Shown here: one piece after another, positions 24,410 through 35,665 of the stretch | Layout of the letters: each line of letters begins with the position of its first letter | Position numbering within the stretch: the first letter of the stretch is position 1 | Source of the DNA: Mesotaenium endlicherianum | Taxonomy: Eukaryota; Streptophyta; Zygnematophyceae; Zygnematales; Mesotaeniaceae | DNA: 64,000 nt | NCBI GenBank assembly: GCA_009602735.1 | Contig: WELA01007304.1 | Location: 68,987-132,986, forward strand | Direction of reading: 5' to 3' | Position numbers and translations under genes: made by a program | Notes under the pieces: generated by a model | Database searches by the model: none | What the model was told of the DNA's origin: nothing | What the model saw: the letters and a program-made list of their open reading frames with translations, nothing else

Positions 24410-27400
24410 CTATCGTAACTCTTCACTTCGCATCTTGCGCCGCTTCCGTCGTGCCGTTGAGGGCGACGCCCCTCCCACTGACGCTGACAAACTTCTTGAA
24501 CTTTCTTCCCCACCCCTAATGGCCTTTCCCTTGCCTGCACCCGGCCAACCACAATGTGACTTATAAGTCTGTTTACATATGCTTTCATACACATGCACAC
24601 CATACTTGATCAGATGACAGTTGCAGATTTAAGCAAAGAGGTCGGGAATTGTGACTGCATTCCTGTGCCAGAGCATTCTCATGTTATTTTTGTGTGTGTA
24701 GGTGCCTTGGTGTGTGTGTTAGTGATCTCTCAGCATACGTGGGGGTATTTGTGTGCCTCTATGCATTTCTATCCCACTCCCTGAATCTATCACCAACCAG
24801 CTTGAAACCAATGCTACATAGCAATTTGTTGTTATACAATTTCTCTAGCCCTTCTTGTTCTAACCGTGCTGCCTGGCTTAACATGCATATGCATCACAAA
24901 GTGTTGCACCAAGGAACTCAGAGCAGGCCACACTACAAGGAAAAGGCCCATGTTCAGGTGTGGGCTATACTTGATTATATGGATCATTTGTCACATACCT
25001 CGATTCATAGAGTACTCTGGTGACATGGGTGTTGCATGTTCGCCGTCGGACCCACTTGACGCTGCTTCGTTGCTCTCCGCAGACGGCGTTGATTCGCTAC
25101 TTGAGTCGTTTACAATGGGTGCCTGCACTGCGTTCTTCCCTCCCCTTTTCTGTTTCTTGTCCTGTGTCACAACAACTTTGTACTCACAGTCAAGCCTCGG
25201 GGCCGCACTTGCAGCAAGTATGTCCATTTGTACACCATAGGACCTAGGTGCATTTTACGTATCATATAATTACATGCTATTCTGATTATTAAGAAGTGTA
25301 CTTGCATGTTCATCAACAGCACTCTGCAATTGCAATTATGACCCTGTCAAGACTGCCATGACTGCAAGGGGTACATATTCCACATCCTCAATGAATGATA
25401 TAATCTGGAGTAGCTGCGGATCTTACCTTCTTAGAGGTCTTCTCTTTTAGAAATGACTTCACACTCTCGTGGAAAGCCGTGTGTTCAGGCCTGTAGTCCT
25501 CCACATCGCGCCATACAACGGACCAAGGCTTGTGCTTATTCAACACTCTCACCACAATCCACTCCATGGATGCATCTGTCAGAACCCCGTTGTCTTCGTC
25601 TTCCCACTCTACCTCACCTAATTCTAGCCCCCGCAGCAGGCTAACGGTGAGCAGGCGCACCATTTCTGACTTGGAAGATTTCCACTTCTTATTCAGTCGC
25701 TGTCATACCCCCCCGCAAATATAAATTATTAGGGTCTCCCTTCACCCACTCTTCATGTTGTGCTACACATGCCTACACAGTCACTTCAAATTACTCTCAC
25801 ACAAGGCATATTATGTCACAAAAGTGTTAAATTACCGTGCATGCCTGCAAGGCAATGCATGCTAATTAATTAGAACAGCTAGACACATGTGATTAAGGCA
25901 ACATCAGACACCACTTGTCATGGCATCAGTAAAAGGGGCAATTGAAACTAGCTGTTCTTACCTTGAATAAGTCGCCCAGAAGGGCTTTTCCTGGAGCGTA
26001 CAAAGCTTTGTTGCGCCTTATGTACACCACCATGTTACTCGCCTTTGGTGTTGGCTTTGTGTAACCCTCGAGAACGTTCTGTGTGACGTGGTCTTCGAGG
26101 CAAAGGAGGTCCTTCAGAACCATCTCAAGTTGCGTCACTGCTTGCACTTCATCTGTTGTCAGCCAAAACGTGAGATTGAACTTACGCAACAAGTTCCACA
26201 CGTTTTTCACAGCCTTTGCCTGCAGCATCACCAGGAAACACCGATCCCTGCACTAGCGGTCACACCCATTTGTGTTCCACGCTGACATTCATTGATCCAA
26301 TGTGCAGCAGAAATCCATCATTTGCGACACCCACTAATCCCAACATGACATATATATTTTAGTGTGCCCAGTGCAGGTTTGAAGGTGGCCATAAACATCA
26401 GGACCTACAGCAAACTCATATTTATACCCACACAGCAAATTCATTGATGAGGCAACTGGCAAAGTTTTCAAGCACGCTTGTTGCTTCACTTCATTATGTG
26501 CATCTAAGTCCACTGTATGCACTCACCACCCAGGAGATAGTGCATGGGATAGTACGTGTAACAAACAAACCATACTTATCTGTCAGACACAAATCAATGA
26601 AATTTAACATCTTATTCAGGTAATATCGCACTCACCCGCAAGTTCTCCTTCTCCACCTTCTTGGGCTTCCGGGGATTTCCTTTCGTTGATCTTTCCACCA
26701 GAAAAGTTACGCTCTCAGCCAAGTTCCTCAACACAAGTAAGACTTCTCCAAGTAAGATAGATGTACTTAGCTGGTCTTGTGCTTTTGTGCTCATGTTCTT
26801 TTCTCCCACACCATCTCTTAATGCAACTTGTGTCTTTACACCTTCTGCCTCACCTGTTACTATCAGATCTTGACAAGCACCTCTGAAGTCTGTAGGGCCC
26901 ACCCTCTCCCCACTGGTTTGAGACACCATTCCATGCACATTTTCTCTCTCATCCTCTCGCTCAACTGATTTGCCATCAGTACCACGAGATGCTTCCTTCC
27001 TATCGTTCATTTCTGCTTCAACTGCCTCTATTGCATCTCCTGAGTTATCAACAGGGAAGGTTTCATCAACATCAGGGGCATGAATCTCGCGATCACTTCC
27101 CTCCATTCCCCCATTTTCACTGTCAGGCGGGTCTCTTGCACTCCCACTACCTTCTGGCCCACTGCAAGCAATCGTATTGGGAACTCCCTCTGCATCTCCA
27201 CTGATATCTGACTGGGTCCCTAAGTTCTGCGGGTCACCCCTTTGTAACGCGCTCAGACTCTTCTGTTTGTTTTTATTGCCAGCTACAAGCAGTGCTTGTT
27301 GCATTTTGACGGCAATAAATGGCTTCTTTGACACCTGCGAGTGCCTTTCACCCAAAGCAACTCCTTTGAGCATATTATTGCAATTATCCTTACTTTTTCG

Positions 27401-27475
27401 TGGCATCCGTGGAATACTACCTTCATTACTTTTTTGAATGGCGCCAGTCATGAATTGAGAATTGGGAGAAGCCAT
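24410..27475 (-). CDS. Unrecognised five-exon protein carried by the transposon, divergent from the HIRAN gene
   Basis: Exons: 27475-26636 (280 codons, phase 0), 26219-25962 (86 codons), 25699-25427 (91 codons), about 25243-24999, and 24534-24410. Each has consensus donor and acceptor. The junctions 1/2, 2/3 and 4/5 keep phase; the 3/4 junction does not, so a small exon or another acceptor is missing. The first exon encodes a low-complexity, Ser/Glu/Asp-rich, probably disordered region ending in a helix and RKPKKVEKENLR. Exons 2-3 are folded-looking (KNVWNLLRKFNLTFWL; a tryptophan-rich WIVVRVLNKHKPWSVVWRD). Exon 4 is Ser/Glu-rich. The last exon ends ARRKRRKMRSEELR, a nuclear-localisation-like basic tail. 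Length about 580 residues. It may be a DNA-binding accessory protein analogous to TnpA of CACTA elements, but that is inference from position only. Confidence 0.6.
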
Positions 27476-28028
27476 GGCTATCGCTCAGTACCCCCTTAAT
27501 TGCTATGTGCTCTGGTGTAAGATATACTCACAAAAGCCAGCAGCCACAAATACGACGCTTACCCGCTCGTGAAATCTTTAGGTCCGATTAGAATAGCATG
27601 CTCTTTCTTGTCCCCTCAATTAATGGACAACCCAAGGTTTTGGAAATTTTGGTGAACTATTCTTATACCACACAAAATGTAGGAAGCATACGCGGTTGTT
27701 TGACACCCCGACAGAAGTCATTCCTTCTGATCACTCCCGTCTATTCACGCCGGAGCTAACAAACGTGTCGTTATAGGGCACCTTTTTTCGTCCACCCAAT
27801 TAAAGCCCTGGAGATGCACGAACATGCGTACTGATGAACTAGGTCTATTGTACTGTGGAATTTCAACCTACACATCACATTTGGAATTAAAAGCGAGTAT
27901 TCAATTTAGCTCCTAACATATGCCTCAGTATAGCTCCTGCTGCTTATGAATGCTGATGTTCATAGAGGCCTCAAATACACGTACGTATGCCTGTAAGTGT
28001 GCTACATTCTAATTGAAGAAACATTTAA
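27476..28028. promoter_or_regulatory. Divergent promoter region inside the transposon
   Basis: About 550 bp separate the starts of the minus-strand unknown gene and the plus-strand HIRAN gene. It contains no supported coding sequence and is AT-rich. Head-to-head spacing suggests shared regulation. No specific element is recognised. Confidence 0.35.
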
Positions 28029-30348
28029 ATGTCGTCCTCCAGATTCGACGAGGTTCTGGAGGATGCCAAACGCGTGTTTTTGGAACTCACTGTCCTTCAG
28101 AATGAAGGGCAGTCATTGGTAGGGATTAGCAAAGAGTGTTGTTGTGTTCATGTACAAAGAATATAGATGCAGCTCGATGAGGTAAGCAATGAAAAGTCTT
28201 TCTTGCAAGAGAAGATAGCAGCATTAGAAGCTATCATCGCTGTACGTTGTAAGAATACTAGTTTATTCTATGAAGAGGAAAAACAACAGTGGGAGAAGGA
28301 AAAAATGGGGTTGAAGGTGGAGAGGAACTCGCTCATTGAAAAGGCAATGTGGTTAAGTGGGCAGAGAAAGCGCTACAGCGATTGCAAGCGATTTTCCTTC
28401 AAGCGCCAGACTGTAGCCCCCGGGGAACTTTGTCATCAATTTCTATTAGAGGATTCCCAGTCCGTTGAAGATAGAGAGAAATGTTCTCTACTCGAAGCAA
28501 ACGCCTTAAGTTCTGGGGCCCCAGAACCACAAGCAGACATGGTACAGGTAGAGCATGATGTCAAGCAAGGCCCTACATCTCCCAAAGTGCAGGCCACGGA
28601 CACACCACTCTCTTCCGCCAACGTAAGTTCTCTACTCGTATCATGTATGACCTGTACTGTATGACGTGTTGCCTTTCTACGATTGATATCACGAAGCTTC
28701 TGTTAGCCCTCTGTATGTCCTTACTTTTGCCCACCCTCTCTGTTAGTCCTGCGAGTCTTTGTTGTCCNAGTCCTGCGACTCTTTGTTGTCCTTCTCCGGC
28801 CTGTTGGTAGTGCTACTGGCCACACCTGTACCCCGGCTCTTCACCTGCCCTTCTCACCCCTTCCTACCCTCACTCTATAGCCCTCGATGTTGCCTTCTGC
28901 CGTACCTCTCCCTTAACTCTTGTATCACTGTGTGCCAGTTAGCCTGTTGTCGACCTCCCCTTCCCATTTTATCGCTTTGTTGCCCATTTCCCTTTGCTTT
29001 GTTGGTTTCTATTGCTATGTGCATTTTTGCTCATTTCTGACTGGCTGTTTACTGTTTACTGTGCATTTTGCCCTCAAGCGCTGGCTGTCCCTCGCCCTTA
29101 TGCCTTTTCTTGCACTACTGGCCACCACCTGCTCCCTTGTCCTCACGTTTGCTGCCATCCCCTTGGTCTCCTGCACTGCTTCTCTCCTGCGTTTGCTACT
29201 GTCTTCCTTTGTACTCCTGTCCCTTACCTCGCTGTGGTTTTCTTCCCCCCTCCCATACTGCCAGTGTTGTTGCTCCTCCTCCCTTGCATGCCTGCTCCTT
29301 AGTGCTCTATGTCGTCATCGTGCTCATGTGAGCGTGATCATGCAGGCTGGACAGGCTCTGTCACCTGACTTGCGCGCTATGCTGGACATATTCATGTCTC
29401 CAACTCGGTTCCGACACAGAGAGCAGGCGAGGCGACCTCCTATGACGGAGAATGAGGAGATGCATGTTCGTCATCTGCCCTACCGAGGGTCTCTGTTAGT
29501 GGTATTATCTCCCTGCACTTTCCAGCAAGGCATCCTTGCTGTGGATGAGGTTGGTGAAACATCCACCCCACATTCATACGTCTCGTGCATACAATTGAGC
29601 CATGCACATGCATCGTTTGGGTTCACGTGCGCACTGCTGCAAACTTCAAGCTTGCATTCTTGAGTTTTGGAGTGCATGAAACCAAGTATCTACTTTCACT
29701 CTACTACCTTGCAGCAAGTGATACTTGTGAGGGAAGAAGGTAACGAGGAAGACCCTTGTGCTATCCGTGTGGATAACTTAAGGGGCAATACTGTTGGCTA
29801 TGTGCCACAAGAAGTTAGCAAGTATCTATCACCTCTCGTCGACAGCCCAGGTTGGGCAAGGATTGGTGGCACCACTGCAAATCGGACGGAAGACGAAAAA
29901 TCACCTCAGGTATGTCTGGTTTTCTTTCCTGTCTAAGCATGTCAAGCATGCATGTAAAATGGTTTTGCTCCATTAATGCCTTTGAATTTGTAGTAGCATG
30001 TGTGTGTTAGGCAGAGCAAGGGGAGATAGGGCATGCAAGCAAGCAGTATTGTGAGTGTAATATTCTACCTGCACGTTTAATATACACTCTTCGTGTTTCA
30101 ACATATGCTAATGCATTGCTGATTGATGCCGGCGAAGGTGTCTCTGTGTTTGTATGTTTGGTGGGTTGCAGGTCGCTTCCATGATGAACCTATATTACAA
30201 CATGGAGTATGCGGCACACGTTGCCGACCAGCTCGACCTTGGAAGTCTGGTCATGACCCATGTTGAACGTTTAAAGAACACTTCGGTTGTGGACACCTTC
30301 ATGGAGGGTCTTGCAGCCGCCTACAACGCCAAAGGCTCTCCTCAATAG
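28029..30348 (+). CDS. Coiled-coil plus HIRAN-domain protein (transposon cargo)
   Basis: Exons: 28029-28118, 28167-28622, 29346-29498 (or 29501), 29715-29909, 30172-30348 (TAG). All are phase 0; the total is 357 codons including the stop. Residues about 1-90 are heptad-like and charged, a likely coiled coil that continues smoothly across the first, very short (48-bp) intron. The HIRAN domain spans exons 3-4: VILVREEGNEEDPCAIRVDN, then a GNTVGYVP strand and KYLSPLVD. This matches the HIRAN core (LVRE..N..D..AI.V.N..G..VGYVP). HIRAN domains bind free 3' ends of single-stranded DNA in HLTF/Rad5-type remodellers, but no helicase or RING part is present here. Exon 5 is helical and unrecognised. 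The gene lies wholly inside the 17.6-kb transposon. The second intron is long and pyrimidine-rich. Confidence 0.75.
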
Positions 30349-30847
30349 CCACATACACCCCAAGCAAAACAAAATATGGTGCGCACCAGAAAGGTATGAG
30401 ATGGTCTTTTAGTGCCACTCTTTGCTTATTTTGTTGTCACATGCATTATGAAATGTAGACCCTCTGGAAGTTGCATGTACCCTACATGCCTTACCCTCTT
30501 TACATGCTTCTTTCCACTCGTTCTCCATATGTTTGAGTTTGTAGTATACATACTCGAACTCTGTATGAGTAGACACGTACCGCTACTGACAGGTTGATGA
30601 CACTCCACTCACATCCTTGCAGAGGATGCATGGCGAAGACGCTGCGGGCAATGCTGGGCAGGAGAACTGCCCTGACACCTATACAGTGCATCCCTTTCGC
30701 ATATTGGACCAAGCTAATCTTGGCCTTAGAGGCAATGTCTTGGGTCCTCTGAATTGTAATATTGGTAGTGGACCTACAGTAGGGCAGCCTGGTGACCAAA
30801 ATTGTGTAGGTCATAAGTTTATGTCAAAGAAGCCCAGATCGATCTAA
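30349..30847 (+). CDS. Phase-matched open continuation of the HIRAN gene after its TAG
   Basis: After the TAG at 30346-30348 the same frame stays open for 15 codons (PHTPQAKQNMVRTRK) to a good donor, AAG|GTATGAG, at 30393/30394. An acceptor, CTTGCAG, precedes 30623, and the frame then continues in phase for 74 codons to TAA at 30845-30847, ending HKFMSKKPRSI. Composition is coding-like. Options: a C-terminal extension reached by read-through or by TAG being a sense codon; a 3' untranslated exon that happens to be open; an isoform that skips the TAG; or a formerly coding tail cut off by a recent stop. Confidence 0.4.
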
Positions 30848-32513
30848 GTATCAATGGACACAAATATTATTTTTTGCGCTTATGAAACACGAAGTTACAA
30901 CACAAGTTAAGACAAACGCGTTGCGACCAAGTTTCTTTTTTTACAACTTGTGATTTGACAAAAGAGTTGTGCGTCGTACACAGTACACTATACAGAAACT
31001 AATGGTACATACATCTTGAGCTGCTCTCGAATGCCAAGACTTGTAATGTTTTTAGTGTAGGCTTAACAGCTAGGTGAGTAGGACATGGTCTTCACCTGTG
31101 GCTAACAAATGAGTAAAGACCTCTTGCGATGTACTACACTACCCTCGTCGCTTGAGCTCCAACTCATTAGGAAATCCAGGCTGTGAAGGTGAAAGACGAA
31201 TATATTATACATACTGATGTAAGCTAAGAGCGCAAGCGAGTGCTGAATGGACTTCAGTGGAGTGCCAAAATGGGTTTCCAACACGCCTCCCTTTGAAAAC
31301 CTCGACACTTGCAAAGCTGTTGCAGCCCAACCACCAAAGAAGCAAAACGGAATTGTTAGTCTATGATGTTTACAAACATATCGTCTTAGCACATACCTTA
31401 CAAACTCCACCGGCACCATTGCCCAGACACATTCGTGAGGCACGGAGGATTATAAGGGAGAGGGCAAACCAAAGAATCAAAGACAAGGAGAGCGAGAGAG
31501 AGGGAGCGTGCGAGAAATTAATAGAAGCACGCGGTGAGATGAAGGGAGTAATACAAGGACAGTGAGTAATAAAGCGACAGGTGGGGCCAGGGGAGGAGAG
31601 CGAGAGAGAGCGACAGGGACAAGATGAGGCCGGTAGAGCGACAGAGACAGATTGGGGGTGCGAGGCAGATTGGTAGAGTAAAGAAAACAGGGTGAGCGAG
31701 GAATATACACAGAGGGAGAGCGACAAAAAGAGAGGGATAGGTGTAAAGGGTAGGACAGAAATAGCGAGAAACAGAGAGCAACGTAGCGAAGGAGAGAGCA
31801 AGAGACGAGAAAGTGAGAGGGTGAGTGAGACAGCGAGTGACAGGGAGGGAGAGTAGTGCCTCAGGCATGCATCAGGAAAGCGGGACAGCAAAAATTTCAA
31901 GAGAGCAAGAGAAAGCACAAACGGAAGGAGAGCAACTTGCAAAAAGAGAGGGAGAATTACGGAGGAAATAAGGGGAGGGAGGGCAAGAGAGACATACGGA
32001 GGAAGGAAAGCCGAGAGACAGCTACACAGAAGGTGGGGTGGCGGGCATTAAGAGCATGAGAGAAGGAGAGAAGAAAAACGGAAATGAGTTAGAGGGAGAA
32101 AGACATACATCACCACAAGAGGGATTCAAAGCAACGAGAGGGAGAGAGGGATAGCGACCATGAGAGCGGGGGAGAGGAGGCAAAGAGGGAGAAGAAAGAA
32201 AGGCAGCGAGAGAAAGAGCTAGAGCGAGAGATAGAATGTGACAGTGCAAGTGACAATGGCATTGCGCACTGCTTGCATTTCCCTCCGCAGACGCAACCAT
32301 CTGAACCAAGGGGACTGTGCGTGCGCGCGTGTGTGAACATGTGAATGTGTGCATGTGTGTGCAAGTGCTGTGCGCGTGCGTGCGAGTGTTGTGCGTGTGC
32401 GTGTGCGCGAGCGTGCAGCTTCAAGCCAGCAGCGGCAGAGAAGGAGAGGACAAGAAAGCGGGGAAGTGGAAGGGGGAGGGAGAAGGCGGGGGAGAGGGCA
32501 AGGGAAAACCTAC
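30848..32513. other. Transposon interior: spacer, possible minus-strand exons near 31.1-31.3 kb, purine tract
   Basis: On the minus strand, sequence between about 31330 and 31220 has a CAACAG acceptor and reads FASVEVFKGRRVGNPFWHS and onward to a GTATAA donor. A second piece from about 31182 reads PGFPNELELKRRG before a TAG. These could be terminal exons of the TBC-containing unit, but they show no TBC motif. From about 31430 the plus strand becomes almost entirely purine. Confidence 0.3.
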
Positions 32514-33870
32514 CAGCTGCTCCTGGCAATTCTACAGCAAGGCCAGCCCCACACGAAACACTGTCTTCATCCCCTGACCCCCCCCCAAAACCTCCCCCCA
32601 ACCATGACAACTATCAGCAACCAGCGGCCATAGCGCCAACGATTACACCATGACATAAACAAGGGCAAGCGTAGGCAATACACATACAGGACTATTTCTT
32701 TGTCCCTCCCTTAATTTGCACACACTGCGCACATGAGCGCGGGAGACACACAGAGCAAGCGTGCGCGCCGCAGATGGGGCATAGGCTTGAGGCAGAAGGA
32801 GCGGAGAAGCGGGAAGGGAGCTAGAGGGTGGGGAGAGCGAGCGAGAAAGGTGAGGAGGGTGACACGAGGTCAGATAGCTTGGAGGAAGGTGAGGGAGACG
32901 AAGATATTTAGGAGTATAGGGAGGGCAAGGAGGGCAGGGAGGAGGGCAAGGAGGGNAAGGAGCAGGGGGCAGGCAGCAGCGCACCTTCAAGAAGACGTCC
33001 CAAATGCGCGGCGCGATGGGGAAGGGGAAGGAGTAGGAGAAGACGGTGATGAACCACTGGCTGGCGTACATGCTGGGCGTGATGCCCTCGCGATCAAAGT
33101 GCGCGCCCAGCCGCGGCAGCGCCTCGTGCACCACCTGGTCGAAGTGGAACAGGTACTGCTGCACGAGCGAGAGAGCGAGAGAGTAGTAGAGAAGGAGAGT
33201 TGCAGCGAGATATAGTGCGAGGGAGTGTGAGAACCATACACAGAGAGAGAGAGAAACACAGCAGGGGAAAGATGGCACAGAGAGGGGAAGAGAGAGGGAG
33301 AGGAGGGACAAGGAATGAGGCATGTAAAAAACATGAGGGAAAGAAAAGTATGCCTGCAGAGCGAAAGAGGAAGAGATCAAGCCAGAGAGTGGACAGATAA
33401 AGAGAGGGAGAGCAAGGAAGAGAGAGTGACGACATTGCACAACAGGCCAACCGAGAAGCACGGAGACAGCGATGCAAAGAGCAAAATAGCGAGTGAGTAT
33501 AGGTGATATAGAGGGAGAGAGAGCATAAGAGCGCGATAGGCGGAGAGAACAAGAAAAATTAAGAGGGGGAGAGCAAGAATGAAAATCACAAGAAGAGCTG
33601 CGAAGATAAAGCGAGAGGGAGTGTGGGAGAGGCATACAGAAAGAGTGAAAGATAGAGAGAGCTAGGGATTGAAGGAAGGCGTAGAGAGCAAGAGGGAGAG
33701 GGAGAGTAAGAGAGCAGCGTGAGATAGAGAACAAGATAGAAGAACAGGGGGAGAGGAGAGGGAGAGGGATACAAACAGAGCGAGGAACGTGGTGCAAATT
33801 TGACACTCCAGAGCTTGAGAGTCAGGCGCAAAAGGCAGAGCTGGTGAATTGTGTTGGGAGAACAAGCAAA
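31430..33870 (+). repeat. Long polypurine (plus) / polypyrimidine (minus) low-complexity tract
   Basis: Irregular GAGAGAGA, GGGAGAG and AAGAGAG runs dominate the plus strand, broken by the TBC exons (32514-33158) and by a purine/pyrimidine-alternating GTGTGTGCGCGTG stretch at about 32320-32415. For minus-strand genes these would be pyrimidine-rich introns, the same style as the plus-strand tyrosinase introns. Long frames rich in Ser/Leu/Cys on the minus strand are composition artefacts. Confidence 0.7.
32514..33158 (-). pseudogene. Rab-GAP TBC-domain exons (probably captured host gene fragment)
   Basis: Two adjacent exons on the minus strand. Exon A, 33158-32985, is 58 codons: LPRLGAHFDREGITPSMYAS, QWFITVFSYSFPFPIAPRIW, DVFLK. 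Exon B, 32573-32514, is 20 codons: GMKTVFRVGLALL, then TAG at 32532-32534, then NCQEQL. Both have GT/AG borders and phase 0. Together they match the C-terminal half of a TBC domain (HF....I.PSMYASQWF.TLFSY.FP....RIWDVFL.EG.K..FRVALALL). TBC proteins are GTPase activators for Rab proteins in vesicle traffic; the catalytic arginine and glutamine fingers lie upstream and are not seen. The exons are GC-richer than the transposon's own genes and lie inside its termini, which suggests capture. The TAG falls where relatives have a polar residue, so it is either decay or a sense codon. Confidence 0.7.
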
Positions 33871-35665
33871 AGTAGCAAAGAAGGTGCGGGTGGTGCCATA
33901 CTAGGCACGCCTGCAGGAGCCCAGCACCACATATTTGCGCAGGGACTCCGCTAACACCTTGCTCACCTTCCCCAGCACCTGCTCTTGTTTTCCCCCCTGC
34001 CACCATGTATCAGCAGTCTGCAATGCAGCAACTTCACGCCCCAATTGCACAATCAAACAAAGTGGGCACTCCAAAGACGTACTGCTACGGGGAGGTGTCG
34101 ATGCTGGTGGCAAGCCTCTCCGGCAGGTGCTTGCAACGGGACAACTTCAACGCGAATACGCCAGGTGGGCCTCGCCCGACTTCTTCGTGTGCGTCTCCGC
34201 CCCCCCCAGCTCCTCCTGCGCAAGCGTAAGCATACGCCGCCCGCCTCCCAGCAAAAAGAGTCCATGATGAAGGTTGCATGTGCAATTGAGCGCGCGCGCA
34301 AGCAAGAAGAGGGAAAGAAATGAACAAAGACAGAGACTAGGAAGAGAGAGTGATGGCTCAAGCCGTGACAACGAGCAGCGATGCTCACACGAGAACAACC
34401 GCACGGCTGATCTGCATAGTACGTTCTTGAGTTTAGGCCGAGCACAAGCACTGACTACTCAGCATGCCATGTCAGCACGGCCCCGAGGGCCAGAGGAGCT
34501 CCCGATCCGGCGCATTGTGGCAGCGCAACAACCACTGTACCAACGTGGCAATAATCCTGAGAGCACAGTAGGGGGAGGAGCATGGCGGGGGACTCGCAGG
34601 GGAGGGGGAGAATTAGGGGAGGGGGGGNGAAGAGCCCTTTCTGCAGGTCCTTCCAGAGGAGGGAGGGGCCGGGACGGAGACATGAGGAACAGGAGAGCAG
34701 AGCACCCCCCAGCAGCAGCACCGGCAGCCGCAGGGGCACCAGGCAGAGGTTACGACACGCCTAAGACTCAACTCGCCACACAAGTCAGCATTTTAAAGGC
34801 AGAGGTACCATGCACCCTACACACTCCCTGTCCCCTTCCAATAACTATTGCAATTTCAATAGCAAGTATTGAAAATGGGTGGGATGGAAGGAGAGAGGGA
34901 CGCACCTTCTGAAATACGTGGAACACGTCCGCAATGGACAATCCATGACCTTTACTGAGCAATGTGGCCTCCCGTTACTGCTCTACAACCCTCCCCNACC
35001 CTCCCCCTCCTCCTCCCTCCCAAGACACCCACAAGAGCACAATTTGAGAGGGTGACGGAGAAGCAAAGACAATGGGTAGGGAGTCGTGGCAACTGCATGC
35101 ATGACACGCTTCCACCAGAACTTCAGCGCAACAGAACCCGCAGCAAGGCAAGTCAGATAGCAGATCGGGGGGAAAGAGGGAGGGAGAGGAGGGATGCAGT
35201 ACTGAAGCATTATTTAAATACATGGCAATGGCGAGAAAGAGACATAGGAGCAAGAGCAAGGGCACAACTTACAAGGCAAAGATACAGCGCAGTGAGAGGG
35301 GCAAGGCCACACACACACAGCCACAAGGAAAAATGAGACAGAGGATACAGGGAAGGCACCATTGACGGAGCAAGAAACATGAGAGCACAGAGAGGGCAAG
35401 CCACGGGCCAGAACACAATGACAGGCCAAGGGAGAGGACCAGCGCAAGCGCTACGAAGCGAGGGGGACAAAACAGGCGAGGGGGGGGCTAGGGTCAAGCT
35501 GACAGTGGGTACATTCTACAGAAATTTACACCTGTCATAAGGAGGTCGAAGAAGCCTGCACCTTAAGGCACCCTGAAGAGGTTGCCCATGCCAGACTATA
35601 CAGGGCCCAACATGCATCTACAGCATACTCGGATCTTTTATGCTTCCACGTGAAGGGGCTCCCGG
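33159..35665. other. Transposon interior, purine-rich, possible further minus-strand exons
   Basis: Mostly intron-like low-complexity sequence. A minus-strand piece at about 34970-34906, with donor CAGAAG|GTGCGT, reads REATLLSKGHGLSIADVFHV and could be an upstream exon of the TBC unit. Pieces near 33.9-34.15 kb also carry donors and acceptors but no motif I can name. Single-N joins occur at 34628 and 34997. Confidence 0.3.

Noticed and set aside
24931-24950. CACTACAAGGAAAA resembling a CACTA terminus
   Set aside because: No inverted partner was found, and it lies inside an intron of a gene within the better-defined element bounded by 24-bp repeats.
31370-33806. Minus-strand frames of 190-387 codons rich in Ser, Leu and Cys
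   Set aside because: They read through pyrimidine-rich introns; only the TBC-like segments inside them have family motifs and splice borders.
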